This document shows, piece after piece, positions 1 to 9,997 of a DNA stretch of 64,000 nt. The DNA is taken from the NCBI RefSeq assembly GCF_034676725.1, contig NZ_JAUCBR010000004.1, forward strand, positions 1,131,501 to 1,195,500, in the 5' to 3' direction. Position numbers and translations under genes: made by a program. The first letter of the stretch is position 1. Each line of letters opens with the position of its first letter. Source of the DNA: Denitromonas sp. GTDB taxonomy: Bacteria; Pseudomonadota; Gammaproteobacteria; Burkholderiales; Rhodocyclaceae. The notes below the pieces were generated by a model. The model was not told the origin of the DNA. It searched no databases and was given only the letters and a program-made list of their open reading frames with translations.

Positions 1-513
1 ATCACCTCGCTGATCCTCGGCCTGTCGGGCGGCAACCTGTGGGGCGCGCTGCTGCTCACCGGCCTGGCCTGCCTGATCCTCGGCATGGAGGTGCCGACCA
101 CCGCGGCCTATGTGATCTGCGTGGCGGTGGCCGGCCCGGCGCTGATCGAGATCGGCGTCGAGCCACTGCACGCGCACCTGTTCATCTTCTGGTTCGCACT
201 GCTGTCGACCATCACCCCCCCGGTGTGCGGCGCCGTGTTCATTGCCGCCGGCATGGCCGGCGCGCCGTGGTTGAGCGTGGCCTGGCATGCGATGCGCCTG
301 GGCATCGGGCTGTACCTCGTGCCGCTGGCCTTCATTGCCAACCCCGCGCTCACCGCGCTGGGCAGCACCCCCTGGCTGGCGCTGGCGGCCTGCGTGAAGA
401 TCGGCCTCGGCGTGTGGATGGTCAGCCGCGGCCTGATCCACCGCGAGGCCGGCGCCCTGCGCGGGGCGTGGCTGGTCGGCGGGCTGGTGGTCATCTTCGC
501 CTTCGGCCTGTGA
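1..513 (+). CDS. TRAP transporter large permease, C-terminal part
   Basis: The reading frame is open from base 1 and ends at 513, so only the last 170 residues are present and the start lies upstream of the window. The protein is almost entirely hydrophobic, with about five membrane segments. It includes the stretch FWFALLSTITPPVCGAVFIAAG, which resembles the DctM-like permease of fused TRAP (TAXI-type) transporters that import organic acids using a sodium gradient. It converges with ccoG, leaving only 6 bp between the stops. The family assignment is by motif recall; the substrate cannot be told. Confidence 0.75.
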   Translation: MTSLILGLSGGNLWGALLLTGLACLILGMEVPTTAAYVICVAVAGPALIEIGVEPLHAHLFIFWFALLSTITPPVCGAVFIAAGMAGAPWLSVAWHAMRLGIGLYLVPLAFIANPALTALGSTPWLALAACVKIGLGVWMVSRGLIHREAGALRGAWLVGGLVVIFAFGL

Positions 514-519
514 GCGCGC

Positions 520-1899
520 TCACCGCGGGTTGAAGAACACGCTGGCCGCCTCGGCGCGGTCGCCCGAGCCGTCCAGCGCCTGCAGTTGCAGACGCAGCGG
601 CTGCTGGCGGCGCTCGCCGGCGGGCGCGGCCACGGTGATCGACACCGTGCTCACCCGGCCGGCCTCGACAACATGCACCGCCGGGCCGATCAGCACGCCG
701 CCGGGCAGGTCTCGCACGCTGATGGCCACCTGCCGGGCGGTTTCGCGCATGTTCAGCAGGCGCAGGGTGTAGCTGTTCTCGACGCGGCCGTCGGCCGCCT
801 CGCGCGCCAGCGACTGGCGGTCGCGCAGCACGTCGAGTTGCAGCGGCACCCGGGTAGTCAGTTGCCAGGCCATGGCCAGGCTCACCGCTACCATCACCGC
901 CAGGTAAGCCAGCGCCCGCGGCGTGTGCAAACGCCGGCCGAGTTCTCGCCAGTAGCCGATGCCGGCATCCCCCTCCGGCTGCGCCGACATCATGCGGATC
1001 AGCCCCGTGGGCGCGCCGACATGGGTCATCACCGTATCGCAGGCATCGGCGCACAGGCCGCAGTTGATGCACTGGTATTGCAGGCCGTCGCGGATGTCGA
1101 TGCCGGTCGGGCACACTTGCACGCACTGGTTGCAGGCCACGCAATCGCCGGCTGGCTCGGCCTTGCGCGCCCCGCGCGGCCGGCGCGGTTCGCCACGCGG
1201 GCGGTCGTAGCCGATGGTGAGCGTGTCGGCGTCGAACATCACCCCCTGGAAGCGCGCGTAGGGACACATGTGCAGGCACACCATCTCGCGCGCAAAGCCC
1301 GCCAGCACGAAGGTGAACAGCGCGTAGCCGACGATCCACGCTCCCGCCCACGGCCCCGGCGCGCCCGCCATCAGATCGGCCAGCAAGGGTTGCAGCGGCG
1401 TGAAGTAGCCCGCAAAGGTGATGCCGGTCCACCCCGCCACCAGCGCCCACAACAGCCACTTGCCACCGCGCCGCGCCAGCTTGGGCAGCCCCCAGGGCGC
1501 CGCGTCGAGCCGCGTCCGCGCCAGGTGGTCGCCCTCGAGGCGTGCCTCGATCCAGCGGAAGATGGCGGTATATACCGTCTGCGGACAGGCGAAGCCGCAG
1601 AACACCCGCCCCGCCAGCGCGGTGACAAAGAACAGCGCCGTCGCCGCCAGCACCAGCGTCCAGGCCAGCAGCAGCGCATCCTGCGGCCACAGCACCAGGC
1701 CGAACAGGTAGGCCTTGCGTTCGGCGATGTCGAACAGCACCGCCTGGCGGTCGTCCCAGCGCAGCCAGCAGGCGCCGTAGAAAACGGCCTGGCTGAGCCA
1801 CACCATGGCCCAGCGCAGGCGGTTGTAGCGGCCGGCGGTCTCGCGCGGATGGATCTGTTGCGGGCGCTGGCGATGAAAGGTGATGGTGGCGACGGTCAT
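520..1899 (-). CDS. ccoG: CcoG/FixG/RdxA, cbb3 oxidase assembly protein
   Basis: 459 residues, the usual length for CcoG, a membrane ferredoxin-like protein needed for copper handling and assembly of cbb3 cytochrome oxidase. Several membrane helices lie in the first half. Two 4Fe-4S cysteine clusters follow near residues 250-285 (CVACNQCVQVCP, then CINCGLCADACD). A FixG-type immunoglobulin-like C-terminal domain starts near residue 340. Membrane cysteine motifs VFCGFACPQT and MVCLHMCPY are present. No ccoNOQP genes are in the window. The start at 1899 gives the expected short N-terminus before the first helix. Confidence 0.9.
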   Translation of the reverse strand: MTVATITFHRQRPQQIHPRETAGRYNRLRWAMVWLSQAVFYGACWLRWDDRQAVLFDIAERKAYLFGLVLWPQDALLLAWTLVLAATALFFVTALAGRVFCGFACPQTVYTAIFRWIEARLEGDHLARTRLDAAPWGLPKLARRGGKWLLWALVAGWTGITFAGYFTPLQPLLADLMAGAPGPWAGAWIVGYALFTFVLAGFAREMVCLHMCPYARFQGVMFDADTLTIGYDRPRGEPRRPRGARKAEPAGDCVACNQCVQVCPTGIDIRDGLQYQCINCGLCADACDTVMTHVGAPTGLIRMMSAQPEGDAGIGYWRELGRRLHTPRALAYLAVMVAVSLAMAWQLTTRVPLQLDVLRDRQSLAREAADGRVENSYTLRLLNMRETARQVAISVRDLPGGVLIGPAVHVVEAGRVSTVSITVAAPAGERRQQPLRLQLQALDGSGDRAEAASVFFNPR

Positions 1900-2112
1900 G
1901 ACGGTCCTCGGTCGCCCCCGGCGCCACGGCGCGGCGCCGACGGGGTGAGGCGAGTAAACCAGCGCCGCGAATTACCGTACAGTTCCAGAAAACATGATTT
2001 TCATAGGTTACAGATTGCGCCGCGCCGGCCGACCGTCTCGTCGGGCGGGCTTCAACCCGCCAAGGCCGGCTGAGGCCGGCCCAACGCCTGGTTGGGGCAA
2101 GGTCGGCCGGCC

Positions 2113-2376
2113 CTACCGGGCCAGCACGCTGCCCAGCACGAAGAGCAGCGCCGGCACCAGCACGATGTAGCCGTTCATGAGCCGGCGCAGGCGCGGAAAG
2201 CGGCCGTCCAGCCCCATGAAGTGGCGGATCACCAGCGCGCCCTTGATGCCGACGACGGCCAGCGCCACCAGGGCGGTGAGCACGCCGGGCGCGGCACCAT
2301 CGGCCAGCGCGGCACTGAGCAGGGTCAGGCCCACGAGGAGGAGCCAGATGCGGGTGGCAACAGTTTCGGCAGACAT
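2113..2376 (-). CDS. small cytochrome oxidase subunit IV / NorF-like membrane protein
   Basis: 87 residues with three predicted membrane helices. The conserved pattern IKGALVIRHFMGL is that of prokaryotic COX4/NorF proteins. I chose the internal ATG at 2376 because the N-terminus then matches the family. It lies 13 bp downstream of a COX3/NorE-like gene, so the two are probably one operon. NorF-type proteins accompany nitric oxide reductase in denitrifiers, but norCB are not in this window, so the partner enzyme is inferred. Confidence 0.65.
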   Translation of the reverse strand: MSAETVATRIWLLLVGLTLLSAALADGAAPGVLTALVALAVVGIKGALVIRHFMGLDGRFPRLRRLMNGYIVLVPALLFVLGSVLAR

Positions 2377-2389
2377 GGGGCGGCCTCCG

Positions 2390-2986
2390 TCAGCGCAGCA
2401 CATACATGAGCGGGAAAATCACGATCCACGCCAGGTCGGTGGCATGCCAGTACAGCGTGGCCGCCTCCACGCCTTCGTGGTCGGCCGGGCTGTAGGCGCC
2501 GCCCCAGTTGCGCAGCAGCGCCCAGATCAGCCCGAGGCAGCCCCACACCACATGCACCAGGTGGTTGAGCGTGAGGTAGTAGTACATGGCGATGAAGCTG
2601 TTGCCGGTACCGACCACGCCATGCGCCAGGTTCCAGTTGAACTCCCAGGCCTTTACCAGCAGGAACACGACGCCCAGGCAGAGCGTGGCCGCCAGCCAGC
2701 GCAGGCAGGTGGGCGCCTGGTTGCGGCGGATGGCGATCATGGCGCGCATGGCGCAGTAGCTGCTGGTGAGCATCACCAGGGTGTTGGCGACGCCGGCAGT
2801 GGTGTTGAGCAGGCCGGGGCCGCGGTGGAAGTCCTCGGGAAAGGTGAGGCGAAAATAGGCGTAAGCGAGGAACATCAAGGCGAACTCGGTCAGCTCGCAG
2901 AAAATGCCCACCCATATACCGCGGTTGCCAGGCACCGGACTGTGGGCGGGTGGCGCGTGGGGAACGGCGTCGAGCGTCAGTTGCAT
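2390..2986 (-). CDS. norE: heme-copper oxidase subunit III family protein, NorE-like
   Basis: 198 residues with about five to six membrane helices. The subunit III signature begins GIWVGIFCELTEFALMFLAYAYF, followed by YYLTLNHLVHVVWG and ATLYWHATDLAWIVIFPLMYVL near the C-terminus. The size and absence of the two extra N-terminal helices fit NorE, an accessory of nitric oxide reductase, better than a CoxC/CtaE subunit of an aa3 oxidase. It precedes the NorF-like gene. A candidate FNR-family box lies about 110 bp upstream. A true COX3 subunit remains possible. Confidence 0.65.
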   Translation of the reverse strand: MQLTLDAVPHAPPAHSPVPGNRGIWVGIFCELTEFALMFLAYAYFRLTFPEDFHRGPGLLNTTAGVANTLVMLTSSYCAMRAMIAIRRNQAPTCLRWLAATLCLGVVFLLVKAWEFNWNLAHGVVGTGNSFIAMYYYLTLNHLVHVVWGCLGLIWALLRNWGGAYSPADHEGVEAATLYWHATDLAWIVIFPLMYVLR

Positions 2987-3094
2987 GGCGATGGCCTGGC
3001 GGGAAACACACAGCCACCATTAGCGCACAGGCCATGCGCCGCGGGCAGGGACAGTTCGCCGGACCACCCGGCAGCACAGAAAATGGGGTCGTGC

Positions 3095-3108
3095 TTGATG
3101 CGCATCAT
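3095..3108. promoter_or_regulatory. candidate FNR/Anr/Dnr box
   Basis: TTGATGCGCATCAT matches the FNR-family consensus TTGAT-N4-ATCAA at nine of ten defined positions. It lies between the leftward norE-like gene (start 2986) and the rightward MocR gene (start 3133). At about 110 bp from norE it is well placed to activate that gene under low oxygen. At 25 bp from the MocR start it would more likely block that promoter. The match is seen; the regulation is inferred. Confidence 0.45.
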
Positions 3109-3132
3109 GGTGCCGCGCCCCGGGGAGACACG

Positions 3133-4555
3133 ATGACCCGCTACCAGCAACTGGCCGACGACCTGGCCCGACGCATTACCGAAGGCACGCTGCGCCCCGG
3201 CGAGCGCGTGCCCTCGGTGCGCCACGCCTGCCGCAGCCACGACGCCAGCCCGTCTACCGTGCTGCAGGCCTACGCCCTGCTCGAGAGCCGCGGCCTGATC
3301 GAGGCGCGCCCGCGCTCGGGCTACTATGTGCGCGCCCGCCTCGGCCAGACGCTGGCCGAACCGCCGGTGAGCCGGCCGGGTACCGACGCCACCGCGCTGA
3401 CGGTGAGCGACTTCATCTTCGACATCCTCGACTCTGCCCGCGACCGCGAGGTGGTGCCGCTGGGCTCGGGCTTCCCCAGCCCCGAACTGTTCCCGCTCGA
3501 CCGCCTGGCGCGCGCGCTGGCGGTGAGCGCGCGGCGGCTCGACCCATGGCGCAGCGTCACCGACCTGGCGCCGGGCAACGACGAGCTGCGCCGCCAGATC
3601 GCGCTGCGCTACCTGTCGGCCGGGGTGTCGCTGTCGCCGGAGGAAATCATCATCACCTCGGGGGCGCTGGAGGCGATCAACCTGTGCCTGCAGGCGGTGA
3701 CCCGCCCGGGCGACCTGGTGGCCATCGAATCGCCCGCCTTCTACGGTGGCCTGCAGGCCATCGAGCGCCTCGGCCTGCGGGTGATCGAGATCCCCACCCA
3801 CCCGCGCGACGGGGTCGACGTGGGCGCGCTGGCCGAGGCGCTCGACCGCCACCCGATCCGCGCCTGCCTGTTCATGCTCAACCACCAGAACCCGCTCGGC
3901 GCCTGCGTGCCGGACGATCGCCGGCGCGAGCTGGTGAGCCTGCTGGCGCGCCACGACGTGCCACTGATCGAGGACGACGCCTACGCCGAGCTGCACTTTA
4001 GCGAGCCGCGCCCGCTGCCGGCCAAGTCGCTCGACAGCGCCGGGCAGGTGCTGCATGTGTCGTCCTTTGCCAAATGCCTGGCGCCGGGCTACCGCGTCGG
4101 CTGGGTGGCCGCCGGCCGGCATGCGCGCGCCGTGCAGCGGCTCAAGCTGTCGACCAGCCTCGGCACCGCCGTGCCCCTGCAGGCCGCGCTGGCCGAGTAC
4201 CTGCACCACGGCGGCTACGACCACCACCTGCGCCGCCTGCGCCAGGCGCTGGCCAGCCAGACGGCGCAGGCCATTGCCGCCATCGAACGGCATTTTCCGC
4301 CCGGCGTGCAGCTGGCCAGCCCGCGCGGCGGCTACTTCGTGTGGATCGCCCTGCCGCCCGGCGTTCGACGCCCTCGCCCTGCACCGCCAGGCACTGGCGC
4401 GCGGCATCAGCATCGCCCCCGGCCCGATCTTCTCCGCCACGCGCGGTTTCAACCGGTGCATTCGCCTCAACACCGGCCACCCGTGGTCAGACGCCGCCGA
4501 ACGCGCCGTGGCCACGCTGGGGGAACTGCTGCGGGCGCAGCTGGCAAGCCGGTGA
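3133..4555 (+). CDS. MocR-type GntR/aminotransferase regulator, frameshifted
   Basis: The N-terminal 70 residues are a GntR winged helix (PGERVPSVRHACRSHDASPSTVLQAY). The rest is a fold-type I PLP aminotransferase domain: TSGALEAINLCLQA, NHQNPLGACV, EDDAY and the PLP-lysine region SSFAKCLAPGYRVGW. The frame breaks at 4363-4369 (GTTCGAC). Deleting one base there restores the family C-terminus (ARGISIAPGPIFSA, then FNRCIRLNTGHPW) and a 473-residue protein, so the lesion is probably a sequencing error or very recent. MocR proteins sense PLP-linked ligands. The ligand here is unknown, and the gene converges with ald. Confidence 0.8.
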
Positions 4556-4562
4556 GCGCGCC

Positions 4563-5666
4563 TCAGGCCAGCGCGTCGGCCAGCACCGCCAGCGGCTTGC
4601 CCTGCACCTCGGCCACGTTCGGCTCGTACAGCCCGCCGGCGTGCACATTGAGCCCCATGGCCAGGCCCGGATCGGCCCGCAGCGCCGCCTGCCAGCCCTG
4701 GTCGGCCAGGGTCTGCGCATAGGGCAGCACGGCGGCGGTGAGCGCCTCGGTGGCGGTGCGCGACACCGCACCGGGCATGTTGGCCACGCAGTAGTGCACC
4801 ACGCCGTCGACGCTGTAGGTGGGGTCGTCATGGGTGGTGGCATGGCTGGTTTCGAAGCAGCCGCCCTGGTCGATGGCCACGTCCACCAGCACGCAGCCGG
4901 GGCGTAGCTCGGCCAGGTCGGTGCGCCTGATCAGGTGCGGGGCCTTGGCGCCATGGACCAGCACCGCGCCGATGATCATGTCGCTCTGGCGGATCAAGGT
5001 GTGCAGCATGCCGGCGTGGGCGGTCTTGAGGCGGCCACCGAACTGCGCGTCGAGCGTCTTGAGCCGGTTCAGGTCGCGGTCGAGAATCGTCACGTCTGCC
5101 CCCATGCCCAGCGCCACCCTGGCCGCATGGGTGCCAACCACGCCGCCACCGAGCACCAGCACATCGGCCGGCGCCACGCCGGGCACGCCGCCGAGCAACA
5201 CGCCACGCCCGCCGCGCCAGGCATGCAGGGCCATCGCCCCGACCTGCGGGGCCAGACAGCCGGCCACCTCGCTCATCGGCGCCAGCAGCGGCAGCCGGCC
5301 TTGCGCGTCCTCGACGGTCTCGAAGGCGATCGCCGTGCAGCCACTGGCCAGCAGGCCGTCGGTCTGCGCCGCATCCGGCGCCAGGTGGAGGTAGCAGAAC
5401 AGGGTCTGGCCAGGGCGGAGCCGGGCAATCTCGACCGGTTGCGGCTCCTTGACCTTGATCACCAGCGCCGCCTGCCACACCACCTCGACCGACGCGATCT
5501 GCGCGCCGGCCCCCTGGTATTCGGCGTCGGCATAGCCGCTGCCCACCCCGGCGCCGGCTTCAACAAGCACCGCATGGCCGCTGCGCACCAGCTGCGCCAC
5601 GGCCTGCGGCGTCAGCCCGACCCGGTTCTCCTGCGTCTTGATCTCTTTGGGGATGCCGATCTGCAT
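4563..5666 (-). CDS. ald: alanine dehydrogenase
   Basis: 367 residues, close to the usual 371. The N-terminus MQIGIPKEIKTQENRVGLTP carries the conserved family start with the substrate arginine region. Later come the substrate lysine in VIKVKEPQP and the Rossmann loop VLGGGVVGTHAARVALGMGA. DVAIDQGGCFETS and the C-terminal NVHAGGLYEPNVAE are also family blocks. It catalyses reversible NAD-dependent conversion of L-alanine to pyruvate and ammonia. It is convergent with the MocR gene, 7 bp between stops, so the two need not share regulation. Confidence 0.93.
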   Translation of the reverse strand: MQIGIPKEIKTQENRVGLTPQAVAQLVRSGHAVLVEAGAGVGSGYADAEYQGAGAQIASVEVVWQAALVIKVKEPQPVEIARLRPGQTLFCYLHLAPDAAQTDGLLASGCTAIAFETVEDAQGRLPLLAPMSEVAGCLAPQVGAMALHAWRGGRGVLLGGVPGVAPADVLVLGGGVVGTHAARVALGMGADVTILDRDLNRLKTLDAQFGGRLKTAHAGMLHTLIRQSDMIIGAVLVHGAKAPHLIRRTDLAELRPGCVLVDVAIDQGGCFETSHATTHDDPTYSVDGVVHYCVANMPGAVSRTATEALTAAVLPYAQTLADQGWQAALRADPGLAMGLNVHAGGLYEPNVAEVQGKPLAVLADALA

Positions 5667-5799
5667 GACGGTCTCCTTGGTTGAGGCAGGTCATGCTTTC
5701 AGTCTAGTCAGCGTCCGGCAGCGGATTTACCGCGCATTCGGGCCGCTTCTCCCGTGCTGGCAGTGAGATTCCCTCGTGCAGCGCCGCATCCGCCTCGGC

Positions 5800-8700
5800 T
5801 CAGGACGCTGCACCGGCCGCACCGTGATTGGCGCGGTGCAGGCGCGTGGCGACCCGCTTGAGCCACTGCAGCAGGTCATCCACATAGGTGAACACCACCG
5901 GGATCACCAGCAGGCTGAGCAGCGTCGAGGTGATCAGGCCACCGATCACGGCGATGGCCATCGGCGCGCGGAAGCTCGGTTCGGCACCGAGGCCGAGCGC
6001 AATGGGGAACATGCCGGCGCCCATGGCGATGGTGGTCATCAGGATCGGCCGGGCACGCTTGTGGCAGGCGTCGATCAGCGCTTCGAAGCGGGCCATGCCG
6101 TGTTCGCGCCGCGCCATCACCGCGTACTCCACCAGCAGGATCGAGTTCTTGGTGACGATGCCCATCAGCATCAGCAGACCAATCACCGAGGGCATGGAAA
6201 AGCTGCTGTTCGTTATCAGCAAGGCCAGAAAGGCGCCGCCCACTGACAGCGGCAGCGCGGCGAGGATGGTGGCCGGTTGCAAAAAGTCGTGGAACAGCAG
6301 CACCAGCACCACATAGATGCACAGCACGCCGATGAGCATGGCCGAGCCGAAGCTGCCGAACAGCTCCGTCATGCGCTCGGCGTCGCCCGAGGCCGGGCGG
6401 CTGATGCCCGGCGGCAGGCTCTTGATGGCCGGCAGTTGGTTCGACCAGGGCCACCGCTTGCCCCAACTGCAGACTGCCGAGTTCGACGTCGATGCTCACA
6501 TTGCGCTGGCGGTCGTAGCGGTCGATCTGCGCCGGACCGCTGCCCATGCGCAGATCGGCCACCGTCTCCAGCGCCACTTCGCCGCTGTTGGCCGCCACGC
6601 GCAGCTGGCGCACAGCGTCGAGGTCGTGACGCACCGATTCATCCAGCCGCACGCGGATCGGGATCTGCCGCTGCGGCAGGTTGAGCTTGGGCAGGTTGGC
6701 GTCGTAATCACCGGCCGTGGCCACACGGATGACGCTGGACATGGCCGTGGCGGTCACGCCCAGGTCGGCCGCGCGGGCGAAGTCGGGCGTGACATGGATT
6801 TCCGGCCGTTGCAGGCTGGCGCCGGAGGTGACGTTGCCAATGCCCGACAGGGTCCGCAGGTCGCGCGTCACCGCGGCGCTAGCCAGGCGCAGCACCTCGG
6901 CGTCTTCACCGGCCAGCACCACTTTGAGGTTCTCGCCGGTGTTGCCGGCCCCCACCGACACCCGCGCGCCGGGCAACACCGCCATGCGCTGGCGAATCTC
7001 GGCTTCGACCGCGCTCTGCTTGGCGCGGTCATGGCGCGACACCAGGTTCACCGTCAGCGTCGCCTTGCGCACATCGCTGGTGCTGCTGCTACCAAACGGC
7101 CCGCTGCCGCCGCTGGTGCCGCTGCCGATGGCGCTGAACACGCGGGTCACTTCGGGCATCTCGATCAGCAGTCGGCGCGCCTGCTCGGCCACCGCATAGG
7201 TGTCGCTCAACGGGCTGCCCGGCTGCATTTCGATGCTGACCTTGGTTTGCGCGCGGTCGGCCGCCGGCACAAAGCCGGTCGGCAAGAGCGGCACCAGCAT
7301 CAGCGAACCGGCAAAGAACGCCAGCGCGGCGACGGTGGTGGTCTTGCGGTGCTTGAGGCACCAGTCGGCCCAGCCGAGGTAGCGCGTCATCAACCGGCTG
7401 TCGCCGGGGTCGCTGTCGTGGGCCTTCAGGAAGTAGGCCGCCATCATCGGCGTGAGCAGACGTGCGACCAGCAGCGAGGCCACCACGGCCACCGCCGCGG
7501 TGATGCCAAACTGCTTGAAGAACTTGCCCGGCACGCCGCCCATGAAGGCCGTTGGCAGGAAGACCGCCACCAGCGTGAAGGTGGTGGCAATCACCGCCAG
7601 ACCAATCTCATCGGCGGCCTCGGTGGCGGCCTGGATGGGCGTTTTGCCCATGCGCAGGTGGCGCACGATGTTCTCGATCTCGACGATCGCGTCGTCCACC
7701 AGAATGCCCACCACCAGCGCGAGCGCCAGCAGGGTCAGCGTGTTCAGGCTGAAGCCGAGATACTGCATGGCCAGAAAGGTGGGGATGATCGACAACGGCA
7801 ACGCCGCCGCCGACACCAGCGTGGCGCGCCAGTCGCGCAGGAACCACCACACCACCAGCACCGCCAGCAGCGCGCCTTCATACAGCAACTCCATCGAGCC
7901 CTCGAAGTTGTCTTCGACCGGCTCAACGGTGTTGAACGCCTCTTCGATCACCACCTGCGGCGACTTCGCCTGCAAGCTCGCCACCGCCTCGCGCACTGCA
8001 TCGGCCACCGCCACTTCGCTGGCGCCCTTGATGCGGGTGACCTCAAAACTCACCGCCGGCTGGCCATCGAGCAGCGTGATGCTGCTGCGCTCGGCAATGC
8101 CGTCGCGCACCGTGGCCACCTCGTCGATACGCACCCGCCGACCGCCGGCCAGCGGGATCTCCAGCGCCGCAATATCGGCCACCGTGCCCACCGCGCCCAG
8201 CGTGCGCACCGACTGAATCGTGCCGCCGATGTCGCCGCGCCCACCCGAAGCATCCACCTGCACCTGACCCAGGCGGCTGGACACATCGGCGGCCGTCACG
8301 CCCAGCGCGGCCATGCGCTCGGGCAGCAGGTCGACCTGCACCTCGCGATCCACGCCACCCACGCGCGACACCGCGCCCACGCCCTTGACCGCCAGCAAGG
8401 CCTTGGACACATCGTTGTCCACAAACCACGACAGCGCCTCTTCGTCGAGGCGATCCGAGCGCACCGCGTAGGTCAGGATCGCGCTGCCCGACGTGGTGAC
8501 TTTCGATACCACCGGGTCGCGCATGTCGGCGGGCAGATCGGCGCGCACGGTATCGACCGCGTTGCGCACCTCGTTGAGCGCGACTTCGGTGTCCTTCTCC
8601 AGCTCAAACGCCACGCTGATCACTGCCGAGCCATCGGTCAGCGTGGTGGTGATGTGCTCGATGCCGCCCAGCGTGGCGACCTGATCCTCGATCTTGCGCG

Positions 8701-8890
8701 CCACCTCGGTTTCGAGCTGGCTGGGCGCCACGCCCTCGTAGCTTGCGCTGACGGTAATCGTCGGCAGTTCGATGTCGGGAAAGTTCTGAATGCCCAGCGC
8801 GCGGAAAGCGCCCAGGCCAAGCACGGTGAGCAGCGCAAACAGCAGCAGCGCCGGCACCGGGTTGCGGATAGACCAGGCCGAAAAGTTCAT
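5800..8890 (-). CDS. RND efflux pump inner-membrane transporter (HAE1 type), frameshifted
   Basis: AcrB-like pump: N-terminal helix followed by GIQNFPDIELPTITVSASY, periplasmic porter domains, and the helix bundle with the proton-relay motif VGILVDDAIVEIEN. The last quarter lies in a second frame. A single extra base at 6439-6445 (GTTCGAC) separates them, and removing it gives one 1029-residue protein. The stop overlaps nothing downstream; the start at 8890 overlaps the adaptor stop by 4 bp, so translation is coupled. It would export drugs or solvents together with the next two genes. The substrate is unknown. Confidence 0.88.
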
Positions 8891-9997
8891 CGTGCCACCT
8901 CCGGCGCCGACTCAACCCGCACCCGGTCGCCGTCGTTCAGGAAGGCGCCGCCGCTGGCGACGACGCGCGCGTCGGCCGCCAGTGCGGTCAGCACCTCCAC
9001 CTGCGTGCCACGCCGCCGGCCCGTCTCGACCCGGTGCTGCGTCACGTCGCCCGCGGCGTTCACCTCAAACACATAGCTGTGGCCGTCACGCAGAATCACC
9101 GCCGCCGTCGGCAACACCGTGGCCGGCGCCTCGCCGGTCAGGATCTCGCCGCTGGCAAACATGCCCGCCCGCGCCGCGCTGCCGGTGGGCAGGTTCGACA
9201 TACACCAGCGCCTTGCGGCTGCTCGCATCCAGCGTCGGCGCCAGCATGCGCACGGTGCCGCTCACGGTGCTGCCATCGGCCAGACGCAACTGCGCCGCCT
9301 GCCCCGGCGCCACCGCCACCAATTGCTCGGCCGACAGCTCGGCCCGCCACTCCAGCCGGCCCTGGCGCACCATGCCGAACAGCTCGGTGCCCGATTGCAC
9401 CACGCTGCCCAGCGTCGCGCTGCGGCGACTGATGATGCCATCGTCCGGCGCCACGATGCGCGTCTGACCGAGGCGGATCTGCTCACTCTTGAGCGCCGCC
9501 TGCGCCGCCGCCAGATTGGCCTTGGCGCTTTGCTCGGCCACCAGGTACTGCTCGACCTGCTGCGCCGACAGCGCCCCGCTGCCGCTGACCTTGCGCGCCC
9601 GCTCGGCATTGCCGCGGGCCTCGGCCAGCGCCGCGCGCGCCTGGGCCACCACGGCACGCTGCTGCGCCTCGGCGGCCGACACGCTGTCGCGCGACAACTC
9701 CACCAGCGTCTGCCCGCGCTTGACCACATCACCCACATCGGCGGCCACCTTGACGATGCGCAGACCGCCGGTTTCGGCGGCAATCACCGCCTCCTGCCAG
9801 GGCGCCACGCTGCCGCTGGCGCTGATCTGGCGCGACCAGCCGACCTGCGACACCCCGGTCACGCTCACCGCCATGGCAACGCGGGCAGCAGGTTTTTCTA
9901 CTGCCGCCTCGGCCGGCTGGCGAGCAAACTGATAGGCCCCGCCGAGCACCAGTGCGGCGGCGATGGCGAATGCGGTGACTTGATGTACGCGTTTCAT
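8887..9997 (-). CDS. RND efflux membrane fusion protein, frameshifted
   Basis: Periplasmic adaptor with an N-terminal membrane anchor (about residues 8-25), a barrel-sandwich/lipoyl start (ISASGSVAPWQEAVIAAETGG), an alpha-helical hairpin rich in Ala/Gln (residues about 95-170) and the second lipoyl half TRIVAPDDGIISRR. The C-terminal barrel and membrane-proximal domain lie in another frame. One extra base at 9193-9199 (GTTCGAC) causes this, and correction gives 369 residues. It overlaps both neighbours by 4 bp, so pump, adaptor and outer-membrane genes form one tight operon transcribed leftward. Confidence 0.87.

Noticed and set aside
586..2073. Long plus-strand open frame of 495 codons
   Set aside because: It is a shadow of ccoG on the opposite strand in GC-rich DNA; the His/Arg/Gln-rich composition matches no family.
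6317..9076. Long plus-strand open frame of 919 codons
   Set aside because: It lies antisense to the RND pump gene, whose family motifs are clear; the composition is that of an antisense shadow.
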